Notes: a model not told the origin generated them from the sequence alone. A stretch of 64,000 nucleotides of DNA from Parvicella tangerina (GCF_907165195.1 NZ_OU015584.1:682001-746000), one strand, 5' to 3'. Positions 46,350 to 55,863 are shown, counted from the stretch's first letter. Program-made: numbers and translations.

Positions 46350-46940
46350 TTAAAACCCTATGCTAACTCCTCCTCTGGCGATAATGGGCAATCCACTTGA
46401 GCCAAAGAGGTAAGCATTTTGATATGGGCTGTTGACGTGATCGATTAAATCGTACAGTAGCATCAAAGAAAAGTTTAAACCACTACTATTGCCTGAACTA
46501 TATCCAGCGCCCACAAACCACATGTAAGCCATGGCTCTGTCGTTATAGTTCGGGCCAGCATAGTTGTAAGATTGTAATGCTTCAAATTCGGTGTGCAGAA
46601 AAACCTGTGGAATTACCTTGTATCTGGCAAAAACACTTCCTCCGTAATTTGACCAGTTTTCTTTCGTACTTAAGTTCCTGATCAATGAATAACGCAGACC
46701 AATACCAGCTCCTAGTTTTTCCGTAAGTCGATATCCAACAATTGGGGCTAGGTCGAGAAACAGATAGTTTTGAAAGATATTGAAGCCTAGGTTTCCACCA
46801 GTGAAAATGCGATCCCTAAAGGTTAGGTCACTTAAAGAGTTGGAGCTCTTTTTTTCATCTTCTTTAGTATATTGAGCTACTGTTTGATCGGATAGGCCAA
46901 GCAAAATCAGCAATGTTAATATGTAGGTGATTTTTTTCAC
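46350..46940 (-). CDS. Hypothetical outer-membrane barrel protein
   Basis: The 196-residue protein has a signal peptide (MKKITYILTLLILLGLSDQTVAQ) and amphipathic strands (FTGGNLGFNIFQNYLFLDLAPIVG, GGSVFARYKVIPQVFLHTEFE) ending in GGVSIGF, the aromatic C-terminus of many barrel proteins. I do not know the family. It starts with GTG at 46940, overlapping the YceI stop by one base (TAGTG), so the frame and coupling are clear. It is the last gene of the ten-gene run. Confidence 0.7.
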   Translation of the reverse strand: MKKITYILTLLILLGLSDQTVAQYTKEDEKKSSNSLSDLTFRDRIFTGGNLGFNIFQNYLFLDLAPIVGYRLTEKLGAGIGLRYSLIRNLSTKENWSNYGGSVFARYKVIPQVFLHTEFEALQSYNYAGPNYNDRAMAYMWFVGAGYSSGNSSGLNFSLMLLYDLIDHVNSPYQNAYLFGSSGLPIIARGGVSIGF

Positions 46941-47611
46941 TATTGTTTTACCAGTTCTGTGTAAAAGGATACCGTTACATGGTCTCCTGCGTCACTTTCC
47001 ATTCCATATTTCTCAGGGTTGAATTCGAAAGATCCCTTGAATACTTCGGTGTTTTCTTTGCCGTTGGCACTGCCCTTATAGGTAAACGGAAATTCGATCG
47101 ATTTGGTATTTCCAAGAAAAGTAATGTCTCCTTTTACCCGATAACCATCTTCGCTTTTTACAATCTCATTCGATGAGAACGAAATTTTACCGTACTTATC
47201 AGCATTGAAGAATTCTTCTCCTTTAAGGTGTTTGTCTCTTGTAGATTCAGCCGTGTAGATGCTAAACACATCAATGATAACATTGATAGAAGCTTGATCA
47301 GTTCCGTTAAAAGTAGCCGAAACCTCAAGGTCTTTAAACGTTCCCTGAGTAGCGGTCGTTCCATACGTTTCAAACAATAGCTCCGTTGTTGGCGGATCTG
47401 TTTTTACAGATTTGTAAGTTCCGTTGAGGTGATCAAAGTGATTGATCGTTGCACCTGAATCTGTTTTTTCTTGTGAACCGCTTACCGTAGTTTCCGTCTC
47501 TTGAACGTTACTATCATATTTGTTGTGCTTGACGTAGCTCTTAAAGCCAAACCAACCTGTCATGGCCACTGCAATGAGCAGTACAATTGCGTTGAATATC
47601 CTATTGTTCAT
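46940..47611 (-). CDS. YceI-family lipocalin-like protein with N-terminal membrane helix
   Basis: The 223-residue protein has an N-terminal signal anchor (IFNAIVLLIAVAMTGWFGF) followed by a Ser/Thr-rich linker and a YceI domain of about 150 residues (NHFDHLNGTYKSVKTD, LKGEEFFNADKYGKISFSSNEI, VKGDITFLGNTKSIEFPFTY). YceI folds bind isoprenoids or similar lipids in a barrel. The anchor would hold it at the periplasmic face, whereas many homologues are free. A -7 box lies 4 bases upstream of the ATG. Confidence 0.85.
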   Translation of the reverse strand: MNNRIFNAIVLLIAVAMTGWFGFKSYVKHNKYDSNVQETETTVSGSQEKTDSGATINHFDHLNGTYKSVKTDPPTTELLFETYGTTATQGTFKDLEVSATFNGTDQASINVIIDVFSIYTAESTRDKHLKGEEFFNADKYGKISFSSNEIVKSEDGYRVKGDITFLGNTKSIEFPFTYKGSANGKENTEVFKGSFEFNPEKYGMESDAGDHVTVSFYTELVKQ

Positions 47612-47615
47612 AATA

Positions 47616-47623
47616 CAAATCTA
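47616..47623 (-). promoter_or_regulatory. -7 promoter element TAGATTTG directly before the YceI gene
   Basis: Minus-strand TAGATTTG fits TAnnTTTG and ends 4 bases before the ATG at 47611, inside the 19-base gap after the upstream gene. If used, the transcript has almost no leader. Confidence 0.4.
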
Positions 47624-47630
47624 TAGAATT

Positions 47631-48224
47631 TTAAAAACTTGTGATTGGTTCATTAAATCGGCCCTTAAATAGATTTCCTTCCTTGTCTGAGATGAGGAAC
47701 TCTCCGCAAAGGGTATTGCTGCTCATGCCATGATCTAAAATCGTTACTTTCCCCTCAAAAATTTCAAGAAACAAATCTCCATTGGGAGCACCGTTCGTTA
47801 AGTTCTTAAAGCTAAGAGTCGCATATTTAGTAGTGCTTTTAGCCTTGTCAGGATACTCTCCGGTTTCAATTTGAAAACTTCCAGCTTCATACACTTCTAG
47901 TGAAAGAATAATATCTGTTCTGGAGAATATAATTTTGAGTGTCGAACTGTTGCTAATAGTACATTCAAATCCTTCAGGGATAATTGTTTGGCCAGATCTT
48001 TCAATGGCCTCTATAACTGAATTTTCCTTACAATTGAGTTGAGCATTTATTGTTCCATCAGGGGAGACTTTAGGTACACTTCCTTTCATGTCCTCTGCCG
48101 TCTTTTTGTTTGCTGAATTTTGCTCCTCCTCATCATTGATAGTTGTAGTGTTTTTAGCTTCGCCACAGGTAGTAAAACAAGTGAGAATTAATAAAGAAAG
48201 TGCGGTCAATAATATTAGTTTCAT
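47631..48224 (-). CDS. Hypothetical lipoprotein
   Basis: I do not recognise the family. The 197-residue protein has a lipoprotein signal (LLILTCFTTC, lipobox Cys21; a second Cys sits five residues earlier), then an Asn/Glu-rich linker. A domain with TINAQLNCKENSVIEAIERSG follows, and a beta-rich end (YATLSFKNLTNGAPNGDLFLEIFEGKVTILDHG, NTLCGEFLISD). Three Cys remain in the mature domain. It overlaps the DUF4442 gene by four bases and so is translated from the same run. Confidence 0.65.
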   Translation of the reverse strand: MKLILLTALSLLILTCFTTCGEAKNTTTINDEEEQNSANKKTAEDMKGSVPKVSPDGTINAQLNCKENSVIEAIERSGQTIIPEGFECTISNSSTLKIIFSRTDIILSLEVYEAGSFQIETGEYPDKAKSTTKYATLSFKNLTNGAPNGDLFLEIFEGKVTILDHGMSSNTLCGEFLISDKEGNLFKGRFNEPITSF

Positions 48225-48691
48225 GCTGGGGTATAAGTCTTTTTACGAATATAGACTTCTTTCGAAACATTGGCAATTACATTTTGATGTTCGTCCAAAA
48301 TTTGCGTGTCAAAAGTATAGGTGGATTTACCGATCTCATTGATCTCCTCTTTGATCGTATTGATGCGCTCGGGAGATATTTTTATTTCTACAAATACTTT
48401 CCCTTTTCCTGGTTTAACAAATTCAATATTGGCAGATTTATCCCAAACGATATATTCATTACCCATGTTCATGATGAGAATAAAAGCATAGAAAGGATCT
48501 GTCATTGAATAGAGCGAGCCACCGTATTGGGTTCCAAATAGGTTTCTATTTCTACTTGTTAACCGGAGACTAATCAAGAATCGTGTACGCTCCTGATTAA
48601 CTTCTTTTATTTTGATGCCCGCGCCAACAAACGGAGGCCAGTAATTGATAAGTTTAATATGTTTTGTAAGCACCTTGGTCTTGAGCTTCAT
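48221..48691 (-). CDS. DUF4442 hotdog-fold thioesterase-like protein
   Basis: The 156-residue cytosolic protein resembles the DUF4442/PaaI-type hotdog family. The core helix and strands read INYWPPFVGAGIKIKEVNQERTRFLISLRL, then NLFGTQYGGSLYSMTDPFYAFIL and IVWDKSANIEFVKPGKGKVFVEI. The Asn-Leu-Phe-Gly-Thr-Gln segment lies where thioesterases place the catalytic Asn or Asp, and activity is likely but not proven. It is between aroC (1-base gap) and a lipoprotein gene (4-base overlap). Confidence 0.75.
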   Translation of the reverse strand: MKLKTKVLTKHIKLINYWPPFVGAGIKIKEVNQERTRFLISLRLTSRNRNLFGTQYGGSLYSMTDPFYAFILIMNMGNEYIVWDKSANIEFVKPGKGKVFVEIKISPERINTIKEEINEIGKSTYTFDTQILDEHQNVIANVSKEVYIRKKTYTPA

Positions 48692-48692
48692 A

Positions 48693-49766
48693 TTAGATCA
48701 TGGTTGTCTTATTCAGCAAGTAATAATCAAGGATGACCATAGCTGCCATAGCATCTACAATTGGAACTGCTCTAGGCAAAACACAGGGGTCGTGTCTACC
48801 TTTGCCTTTCACGAGGGTCTCGTTTCCTTCTTGGTCAATGGACTGTTGATCTTGCATAATGGTTGCCACTGGTTTGAAGGCTACATTAAAGTAAATGTCT
48901 TGTCCATTACTTATTCCTCCTTGAATACCTCCACTATAATTTGTTTTTGTGGTAACACCTGATTCTCTCTTTTCAAACATGTCATTATGATCAGAACCTT
49001 TCATTTTAGTTCCAGAAAATCCAGACCCATATTCAAAGCCTTTCACAGCGTTGATTGAAAGCATTGCGCTGCCTAATGCAGCGTGAAGTTTGCCAAACAC
49101 AGGTTGTCCTAAACCAACTGGACATCCTTTGATCAGACATTGGATAGTACCACCAATGCTGTCTCCTTCTTTTCTAACTTTATCAACAAAGGTTATCATT
49201 TCTTGGGCTATCTCTAAGTTGGGACAGCGGATGATCGTTTGATCAATTTTAGTGGTGTCAATTTGTTCAGGAGGTAAATTCAACTCTAAAGGTCCAACGG
49301 ATTTAACGAACGAAGCGATTTCTATTCCTTTACTAGCAAGTAGTTGTTTGGCAATGGCACCAGCAACAACACGTGCGGCTGTTTCTCGGGCACTAGATCT
49401 CCCCCCACCACGATAGTCGCGGTGACCATACTTTTTGGTATAGGTATAGTCTGCGTGCGAAGGCCTGAATTGCTCCTTGATGTGCGAATAATCTTTTGAT
49501 CGTTGGTTCGTGTTTTTGATGACAAACCCGATGGGAGCACCTGTCGTCTTACCCTCAAAAATGCCAGATTGAAATTCAACAATGTCGCTCTCTTTGCGTT
49601 GGGTTACAATTTTACTTTGACCAGGTTTTCTTCGGTCTAACTCATGCTGAATGCTACCCAGATCAAGCTCGAACCCAGCCGGACATCCATCAATGACACC
49701 TCCAATACTTAGCCCATGCGATTCTCCAAAGGAAGTCAGTCTAAATATGTTCCCAAAAGTATTCAA
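48693..49766 (-). CDS. aroC: Chorismate synthase
   Basis: AroC makes chorismate from EPSP at the end of the shikimate pathway, using reduced FMN. The 357-residue enzyme is complete, with [21 protein letters not shown] at the start, the [19 protein letters not shown] core and the C-terminal [12 protein letters not shown]-type segment with [11 protein letters not shown]. The start codon is TTG at 49766: the only alternative in frame is the stop of the preceding gene 6 bases away. Family members begin MNTFGNIFR, so TTG is convincing. It belongs to the ten-gene minus-strand run. Confidence 0.96.
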   Translation of the reverse strand: MNTFGNIFRLTSFGESHGLSIGGVIDGCPAGFELDLGSIQHELDRRKPGQSKIVTQRKESDIVEFQSGIFEGKTTGAPIGFVIKNTNQRSKDYSHIKEQFRPSHADYTYTKKYGHRDYRGGGRSSARETAARVVAGAIAKQLLASKGIEIASFVKSVGPLELNLPPEQIDTTKIDQTIIRCPNLEIAQEMITFVDKVRKEGDSIGGTIQCLIKGCPVGLGQPVFGKLHAALGSAMLSINAVKGFEYGSGFSGTKMKGSDHNDMFEKRESGVTTKTNYSGGIQGGISNGQDIYFNVAFKPVATIMQDQQSIDQEGNETLVKGKGRHDPCVLPRAVPIVDAMAAMVILDYYLLNKTTMI

Positions 49767-49772
49767 ATTAAG

Positions 49773-50225
49773 TTACGCTGGAAATATAGGCGTGTTGTCA
49801 TCACTCCATTTAGGACCCCATTGAAGTTCAGAGGCTTCGTCCAGATCAAACCAAATGTTGAGACTCTCTTCTTCTAATTTAATCACTTTATCTTTTTCTG
49901 ATACTTCTTCAACTTCAAAATCAAGATGTCCCATTTCCTTTATTAAAGCAGCAACCTCATCAAGGGATTTTCCTACTACCTCTTTACCATTCAGTTTAAA
50001 AGATTCATCACTACCGGCAATCATGATTAACCTCCAATCGTCAGCTTCATCAAATGAAAGAGATAGTTCTTGATCATCATAATGCCATACTTCCGTCAGG
50101 TCATCTTCGTCTTCAGAATAGGAAAATAATTCCTTTTCTGTAGGCTCTCCCAAAAGCTGTTGAATTTTGTTCCGGTCCATGCCGAACTTGATTTGATCTA
50201 AACCAATTCCGATTTTAATTTCCAT
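49773..50225 (-). CDS. Small acidic protein of unknown function
   Basis: The 150-residue soluble protein is very acidic, with a Gly-Ile-Gly start (MEIKIGIGLDQIKFGMDRNKIQQLLGEP) and strands with Trp and Asp (EDDLTEVWHYDDQELSLSFDE, LQWGPKWSDD). The opening resembles the BamE/SmpA-like fold where MxxxxVxxLLGxP is common, and some immunity-like proteins in Bacteroidota look similar. I cannot assign it. It lies 29 bases after the SpoIIE gene and 6 bases before aroC. Confidence 0.7.
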   Translation of the reverse strand: MEIKIGIGLDQIKFGMDRNKIQQLLGEPTEKELFSYSEDEDDLTEVWHYDDQELSLSFDEADDWRLIMIAGSDESFKLNGKEVVGKSLDEVAALIKEMGHLDFEVEEVSEKDKVIKLEEESLNIWFDLDEASELQWGPKWSDDNTPIFPA

Positions 50226-50254
50226 TGCTTGTAAAGTTTAAATGTAAAGATAGC

Positions 50255-53200
50255 TTAAATTTCAATCCCCATTACCAGGACGTCATCCATCTGTTGACGC
50301 TCTCCTTTCCATTCATAAAAGAAGTCTTTAATTGAATTGCTCTGTTCTTTCATATCTTGTTGACAGATTTGATCCAGCAATTCTTGAAATACTTTCATTT
50401 TCATTTTGTGGTTTGAAGGACCACCAAATTGGTCTGCATATCCATCGGAGAAAATATAGAGTTTATCTCCTTTTCTGATTTCAATTTCTTTGGTTTCAAA
50501 GCTTTTTGTGCCAAGAATACCTCCAATTGAGTAGCGATCTCCTTTTACAATATTTCGATTGCCATTTCGGTAAACATACAATGGACGCATGGCACCAGCA
50601 AATTTGACAATGTTCTTTTCTTCATCGAGAACGATAATGGCTACATCCATACCATCTCGGTTACTGTCCAGGTCATCCGTTTGTTTCAGAACCTTTACAA
50701 TGCTATCATTAATCTGGCGTAGAATCATGGCGGGGTTATCCAATGATTCTGGATTCAAGGATTCTCTGAGTAGAATGTGAGAAATCATACTCATAAACCC
50801 TCCGGGAACACCATGGCCGGTACAGTCTGCACAAATAAGTATTTTCTTTCCGTCTATTTCCGAACACCAATAGAAATCTCCCGAAACGATATCTCTGGGT
50901 CTAAAGAATACAAATGATTTTGGAAACAATTCATTGAGGTACTGATCTGTTGGTAGAATGGCACTCTGTATACGCTGTGCATAATTTATACTGTCTGTGA
51001 GGTCCTTATTGATTTCTTCAATTTTATTCTTTTGTTCTACCACTTCGCGTGTTCTTAAAGCTAAATCATGCTTCAACTTTTCCTGGTACCTGATAAATGA
51101 ACGCTCACGGTACTTGATTACGCCAAAAACTGCCAATGCTAATACGGTGAAACACGAGATATAAAACCACCACTCTTTCCAATAGGGCTTGTCTACTACA
51201 ATTTTGATGGTTACCACATTCCCCTCTGTGCCGTCAGCATTAAAACTTTTTACCTTAAAGATGTACTCACCGTCATACATCCCAGTGTAATAGATCGAGT
51301 TTTTGTCGGTTTTATTAGACCATTTATCATCATACCCTTCGAGCATGAATTGAAAGGTGACTTTTTTTGAACCCTTCAAGGTTAAACCAGCAAGACCAAA
51401 GCCAAATTTGTAAGAGCCGTAAGGCAAGTGAATCTCCTCTTGAATGTCGTAAACGCTGTCGTTAATGTTAATGTATTTCAAACTGGTAATCGGAGGAACA
51501 GTGTTTAGAGAGTCTTTGTCTTCATCATAAAGAACTAAGCCATTCTCCGTTCCTAGCCACAACTCATTCTTGAATAAGTTTGCTGAGGCTCTGAGGAAAC
51601 GATCATTCAGTCCAAAATACTCGTCATAAGTTGTACAGGTTTTTTCGTTGTTGTTCCATTTAGACAATCCTTCGTTATGTGAGACCCAGATTCTTCCGTT
51701 AGACAATACACGTATTGCATTACAATAGTTTGAGATCAGACCGTCAAGTGTGGTGATGTTATCGCATCCTCCTTCTTCGTTGAGTTTGAAGAATCCGTTA
51801 CCATTTGAGCAAAACCAGATATTCCCCTCATCGTCTTCATGAATGTCGTTAACTTCAACTACTTGCTGTCCGTCATATATTGGAAGGTTGGTGATTTCAT
51901 CATCTACAATCTTTGATATATAAGCACTGTTTGTGCCGATATATAATTCGCCAGAGCTGGATAAATAAAATGCTCCGATGGCATTGTGGGGAAGTCCAGT
52001 TGTAATGTTGTAAATACGAATTCCCTTGGTGTTCAGGTTATATTTGTAGGCTCCATTGAGCGTTCCTACGTAGAGGTCATCTCCTACCAACTCCAGGTCT
52101 GTGACGGTCTGAGCTAAATTATCCGTGGAAAGGTTGATCGCTTCAAACACATTTGATTCTTTCTTTTTCATAAGAACCCCATTCAGCGCAGTTCCGACAA
52201 ACAACGTTGAGTCTTTATCAAAGATCATGGATGTAATTTGATCATTTGGAAGCCCGTGGTGGATGTCAAATGAGTTAATGACACTTGAATGTTGCTTGTC
52301 ATAATGAGTAATGGTTCCTTTAGAAGCGAAATAAATATCCACATCATTCACCAATACCTGATACGCTGGTTTGTTTTTTGTTCCAGAAGGTGTTTTGAAA
52401 TAGTAGGTGAAGATGTCATCTTCTTTGGATACCAAGCCTTCGCCAAAAGTACCGATCCAAAGTACTCCCTCCCGATCCACAAAACTGGTCTTCACAGCAT
52501 TTGTTTTTAAACCACTATTCTGATTGAATTTTTCCTTGATAAAAAGACTATTGTTGTCAAAGGAACATTTGAATAATCCGCTCTGAAACGTGCTGATCCA
52601 AATATTGTCTTTATCGGTTGAAGCCTCCGTAACTAAGAGCGTTTCGTTGTTGTTCACGAAAGAGATTTCCTTAGCGTCATAGTAACCATTTTCATAAAAG
52701 ATTTCAAAGATGCGACCTGTGTTACTGAATGCTAAGGTGTGGTTGTTAAAGTCAATGATATCAACAATTTGCGTTTCTGGGATGTTTCCAATTTGTTGGG
52801 TCTTGCTCAATGTATTCCCATCTGTTTCATTGTAGAAAATAAAAACTTCAACTCCTTGATCGGTGCCGATTAAAAAGTGGTTGTCTTTTTTTATTTTGAG
52901 ACAATAATATTGACGATCTTTCGAGAGGTCTGGGAAAAAATCTTTATCAATATCTTCTGTGTAGAAGTAAAGACCATAGTTTTGAGCTACGAACCAAATT
53001 CTGCCTTCTTCATCCTCCTCGATGTCGTTGATTTGTGAGTCAATACCTGCACCCACATGCACCTTTCCAAAGCTACCGTCATAAAATATGCTGCTACCAC
53101 CCTGAATATGACCGAACCAGATGTTCCCATTTTTATCTTTGTAGCTTTTCGTAATGTAGTTATCTACTAAATGATCAGCTTTAGTGTACATCTCAACTTT

Positions 53201-53386
53201 TTCGCCATTGTACAATCCGATACCTTCTCCAGTGCTGATAAATAAGAAACCGCGATTATCTTGAATGATGTCATTCACGAAAGTGTTAGATAGCCCCTTA
53301 GATTGAGAAATATATTGGAAGTTATATATCTGTGCATGCGAGACAATGCTGCCAATTAGGAATATAAGACCTAGTAATAACCTCAT
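50255..53386 (-). CDS. Transmembrane Reg_prop sensor with SpoIIE/PP2C phosphatase domain
   Basis: The 1043-residue protein has a signal-like N-terminus and a periplasmic pair of seven-bladed propellers built of two-component regulator propeller repeats (IIQDNRGFLFISTGEGIGLYNGE, DDEGNIWFCSNGNGFFKL). A Y_Y_Y Ig-like domain follows, then one membrane helix at about 745-765 (EWWFYISCFTVLALAVFGVI) and a coiled-coil. The SpoIIE-type PP2C phosphatase runs from about 800 to the end, with metal-site phrases RDIVSGDFYW, ADCTGHGVPGGFMS, FSDGYADQFGG and MDDVLVMGIEI. An outside signal would switch a Ser/Thr phosphatase inside. SiaA and RsbU/P share this phosphatase domain, though their sensors differ. It is 4 bases after the 53391-54356 gene. 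Confidence 0.9.
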   Translation of the reverse strand: MRLLLGLIFLIGSIVSHAQIYNFQYISQSKGLSNTFVNDIIQDNRGFLFISTGEGIGLYNGEKVEMYTKADHLVDNYITKSYKDKNGNIWFGHIQGGSSIFYDGSFGKVHVGAGIDSQINDIEEDEEGRIWFVAQNYGLYFYTEDIDKDFFPDLSKDRQYYCLKIKKDNHFLIGTDQGVEVFIFYNETDGNTLSKTQQIGNIPETQIVDIIDFNNHTLAFSNTGRIFEIFYENGYYDAKEISFVNNNETLLVTEASTDKDNIWISTFQSGLFKCSFDNNSLFIKEKFNQNSGLKTNAVKTSFVDREGVLWIGTFGEGLVSKEDDIFTYYFKTPSGTKNKPAYQVLVNDVDIYFASKGTITHYDKQHSSVINSFDIHHGLPNDQITSMIFDKDSTLFVGTALNGVLMKKKESNVFEAINLSTDNLAQTVTDLELVGDDLYVGTLNGAYKYNLNTKGIRIYNITTGLPHNAIGAFYLSSSGELYIGTNSAYISKIVDDEITNLPIYDGQQVVEVNDIHEDDEGNIWFCSNGNGFFKLNEEGGCDNITTLDGLISNYCNAIRVLSNGRIWVSHNEGLSKWNNNEKTCTTYDEYFGLNDRFLRASANLFKNELWLGTENGLVLYDEDKDSLNTVPPITSLKYININDSVYDIQEEIHLPYGSYKFGFGLAGLTLKGSKKVTFQFMLEGYDDKWSNKTDKNSIYYTGMYDGEYIFKVKSFNADGTEGNVVTIKIVVDKPYWKEWWFYISCFTVLALAVFGVIKYRERSFIRYQEKLKHDLALRTREVVEQKNKIEEINKDLTDSINYAQRIQSAILPTDQYLNELFPKSFVFFRPRDIVSGDFYWCSEIDGKKILICADCTGHGVPGGFMSMISHILLRESLNPESLDNPAMILRQINDSIVKVLKQTDDLDSNRDGMDVAIIVLDEEKNIVKFAGAMRPLYVYRNGNRNIVKGDRYSIGGILGTKSFETKEIEIRKGDKLYIFSDGYADQFGGPSNHKMKMKVFQELLDQICQQDMKEQSNSIKDFFYEWKGERQQMDDVLVMGIEI

Positions 53387-53390
53387 TAAT

Positions 53391-54356
53391 TTATTTAGTC
53401 GGTTTTACGATGAGATTACCTTTGTATTTAGGAATACCTCCAATAGGTATGGTATAAAAAGGCATCGCCTGACCATACTGGTTAGTTACATAAAACACAA
53501 GGTTATTATTCGGACTGTCTTTCGCACTCTTAATGATCTGAATGTCGAGTGAGGTCCCTTTTTCTCTTGAGTTGATATTGTAAACACTCTCAGCACTTTC
53601 ATTATCTCCAGAAAGGGCTAGTTCAACATCTTTGCTTCTAACGCTGAATAGCTTCAGTTCGCCATCATCATCCCCGTCAAAGTTATGCTGCTTTACAGAG
53701 ATTACATTTTCATCTACAAATGGATAGATGTGCGAAATTTGTTTGTGACTTTTATGGAGGCGGAACGTGTATTCAAAAGTAAATGCATTTCCTCCAGGAA
53801 CAGGAATGTTTTCGTTTGGTGAAGTACTTAAAAAGTAACGGTATAAGTTTCCGTCATCACCAGACGTTCCCTCACAAATTAACTTGAAGATGTAGCCAAA
53901 ATATTGTTCGGCATATTCACCCTGCTGAGCATTAAACGGTCCAATAGTCGTCCATTTATTATCATACTTCTCATCGCTGCCAAACTCTTTTTTATAAAGT
54001 AGATTACCACTTTTAAATTGTCCCATTGGGTCAACTTCTCTGGCATCTTGTTCGCTAATACAGCCTTTACCACCATAAAAAGAGAAAAGTGTTGTTGTAT
54101 TGAAGTTTTTTACGCGTTCATCATTCTCTCCTCCCGTTTCTGGGTCAAATATTCGAATGTAAAAAGGTTTGGTGTAGGTTTTAGGAATTGAAAAGAAAAA
54201 CGTTTGACAATGGTCATCGTCACCATACTTTTTAGGTGCTTCATTGCCAAAAGTAACAAGGAATGGAATATTCTCTTCTGGCGCAGGCACACCTTGCCCT
54301 AAACTATTTAGTGTCATTAAACCTAGAATCGCTATTATCAGTACCGCTTTGATCAT
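53391..54356 (-). CDS. Secreted protein of unknown function
   Basis: The 321-residue protein has signal peptide MIKAVLIIAILGLMTLNSLGQ and mostly beta structure (KTYTKPFYIRIFDPETGGENDE, IFKLICEGTSGDDG, FTFEYTFRLHKSHKQISHIYP). I do not recognise it. It lies between the PD40/PKD gene (4-base overlap) and the SpoIIE sensor (4-base gap), so it is probably made together with them and may bind the sensor's propeller. That is an inference from gene order. Confidence 0.7.
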   Translation of the reverse strand: MIKAVLIIAILGLMTLNSLGQGVPAPEENIPFLVTFGNEAPKKYGDDDHCQTFFFSIPKTYTKPFYIRIFDPETGGENDERVKNFNTTTLFSFYGGKGCISEQDAREVDPMGQFKSGNLLYKKEFGSDEKYDNKWTTIGPFNAQQGEYAEQYFGYIFKLICEGTSGDDGNLYRYFLSTSPNENIPVPGGNAFTFEYTFRLHKSHKQISHIYPFVDENVISVKQHNFDGDDDGELKLFSVRSKDVELALSGDNESAESVYNINSREKGTSLDIQIIKSAKDSPNNNLVFYVTNQYGQAMPFYTIPIGGIPKYKGNLIVKPTK

Positions 54357-55738
54357 TCTGCCATGTTTATTGTTTGTCTAAGTCCAATTACTTGATTACT
54401 CTCTCCTGAGTTCCATAGAACGGCTTTTATGACAATTGGTTTCGAGAGAGGCAATGGAATTTGTATTTTTTGATCGGGAATGGTTTGATCATTCACAATC
54501 CAGTAGTGTTCTGAGAAGGATTTTCTGGACCATTTTTGCTCGAGAAAAATTTCGAGATGTTCATCGTTAATTTGTTGGTAAGAAATGACGGGGTATTCAG
54601 CAAAAACACTAATTGACCCTTTAATAATGTCTTCTTCAATTTCAAGCGTTTCATTATCCATTAAGTGACATGAAACCTCGTAAACGCCAGTGTCTTTGTA
54701 GCAATGTTCTATTATAGCACCGTTTTTCTTGGTGCCGTCCCCCAACTCCCACATGTAATCGTATCGGTTTTTATCGAGTATAATCTCATCCTGAAGGGTA
54801 TAGCAAAAATCGATGTTACTCTCTATAAAATCACTAGGTAAAGGAAGGTCTCTTTGAAAGCGGAAGATTCGGTCTTTGCCGTTCTGTCTATTTGACGAGA
54901 AAAAACCTGCTGAGCCAGAAACACTAAAAAATAGAAAATCGTCTGCTGCGGAGTTTATCGGTTCTGGCATCGCGGTTATTTCTCCAGTTTTATTGTTTGA
55001 AAATAAACAACGATAAATATCCAACCCTCCTTTTCCCCCAGGACGATCACTGGCAAAATATAAGGTAGTGCCACATAATCTTGGAAACGTTTCGTTATGG
55101 AGTGTGTTTAATCCATCAATTGGGCTGGGTTGAGACCATCCCTGTTCAGTACGTTTTGTGAAATATAAGTTTGATGTTGTGTCGGTTAGTCCAGTAAATG
55201 AAAAGACCATGGTTTGACCATCTTCACTGATCGTAGGGTTTGAATAGTTCCCATCACCTAAGTTTAGCGGTATTATTTCTCGTTCAGTATATGTGTCAGA
55301 TTCTTGTTCAAAAGATGTTTTGTAAATTGCCAAAGAGAGCTGGGTGCTGTCAGTTTTTAAATTAGAACTAAAAAAACCTTCTCCGGTTTGCTTATGAAAA
55401 AAAATAGGTCCCTCATTCAAAGTAGAGTTTACTTGGGAGGAAAGCATAGTTGCGCTGGACTTTTTTTCAGGAGTGAAGTCACTTTTACAGTCAATTTTGT
55501 ACAAGTTAAGAAAGCGAGAGTTGTTTTCATTTACTACATGTTTAGCTTTTTTTGCTTTAGCATTGCTGCAGTAATAAAGTTCACCGTAGTGATAGTCAGT
55601 TGCGAAAACCTGTTCAGAGCCTCGTCCAACCTTAACCATCTTCACCTCATAGGCCTGCGCATGGTGAGTAGCGTTCAAAGCACTACAAACACTCAGGAAT
55701 AAAACAATAATATATGTATTGATTTTTGCTTTACGCAT
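54353..55738 (-). CDS. Secreted PD40 propeller protein with PKD-like domain
   Basis: The 461-residue protein has signal peptide INTYIIVLFLSVCSALNATHHA. PD40/WD40-like repeats follow (TISEDGQTMVFSFTG, CGTTLYFASDRPGGKGGLDIYRC), then a PKD-like domain (DYMWELGDGTKKNGAIIEHCY, TGVYEVSCHLMD) and a C-terminal Ig-like segment. There is no OmpA or T9SS sorting domain. I start at ATG 55738; TTG 55747 would add three residues. It is the first gene of the minus-strand run that contains the SpoIIE sensor, and it may report or anchor an envelope state to the sensor, as PD40 proteins do in T9SS-linked operons. Confidence 0.75.
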   Translation of the reverse strand: MRKAKINTYIIVLFLSVCSALNATHHAQAYEVKMVKVGRGSEQVFATDYHYGELYYCSNAKAKKAKHVVNENNSRFLNLYKIDCKSDFTPEKKSSATMLSSQVNSTLNEGPIFFHKQTGEGFFSSNLKTDSTQLSLAIYKTSFEQESDTYTEREIIPLNLGDGNYSNPTISEDGQTMVFSFTGLTDTTSNLYFTKRTEQGWSQPSPIDGLNTLHNETFPRLCGTTLYFASDRPGGKGGLDIYRCLFSNNKTGEITAMPEPINSAADDFLFFSVSGSAGFFSSNRQNGKDRIFRFQRDLPLPSDFIESNIDFCYTLQDEIILDKNRYDYMWELGDGTKKNGAIIEHCYKDTGVYEVSCHLMDNETLEIEEDIIKGSISVFAEYPVISYQQINDEHLEIFLEQKWSRKSFSEHYWIVNDQTIPDQKIQIPLPLSKPIVIKAVLWNSGESNQVIGLRQTINMAE

Positions 55739-55835
55739 TCTTGTCAAACACTCACTACAATTCTAAAGATACTAACAATTGTATACTCGGCAAAATTCGT
55801 TCCGAAAAAGAAATTTTACTTTGGCAAAATAATTG

Positions 55836-55843
55836 TAAATTCG
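55836..55843 (+). promoter_or_regulatory. Possible -7 element TAAATTCG upstream of the DUF4197 gene
   Basis: TAAATTCG has one mismatch to TAnnTTTG and is 20 bases before ATG 55864. The 125-base gap between divergent genes 55739-55863 shows no other clear element for either gene; TATCTTTA at the minus side is also one off consensus. Confidence 0.35.
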
Positions 55844-55863
55844 AAGCAATAAAATTTTAAATC

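Noticed and set aside
49773-50225. Immunity protein of a toxin pair
   Set aside because: No toxin gene adjoins it; it sits between a phosphatase gene and aroC in an ordinary operon, and the likeness to immunity folds is weak.
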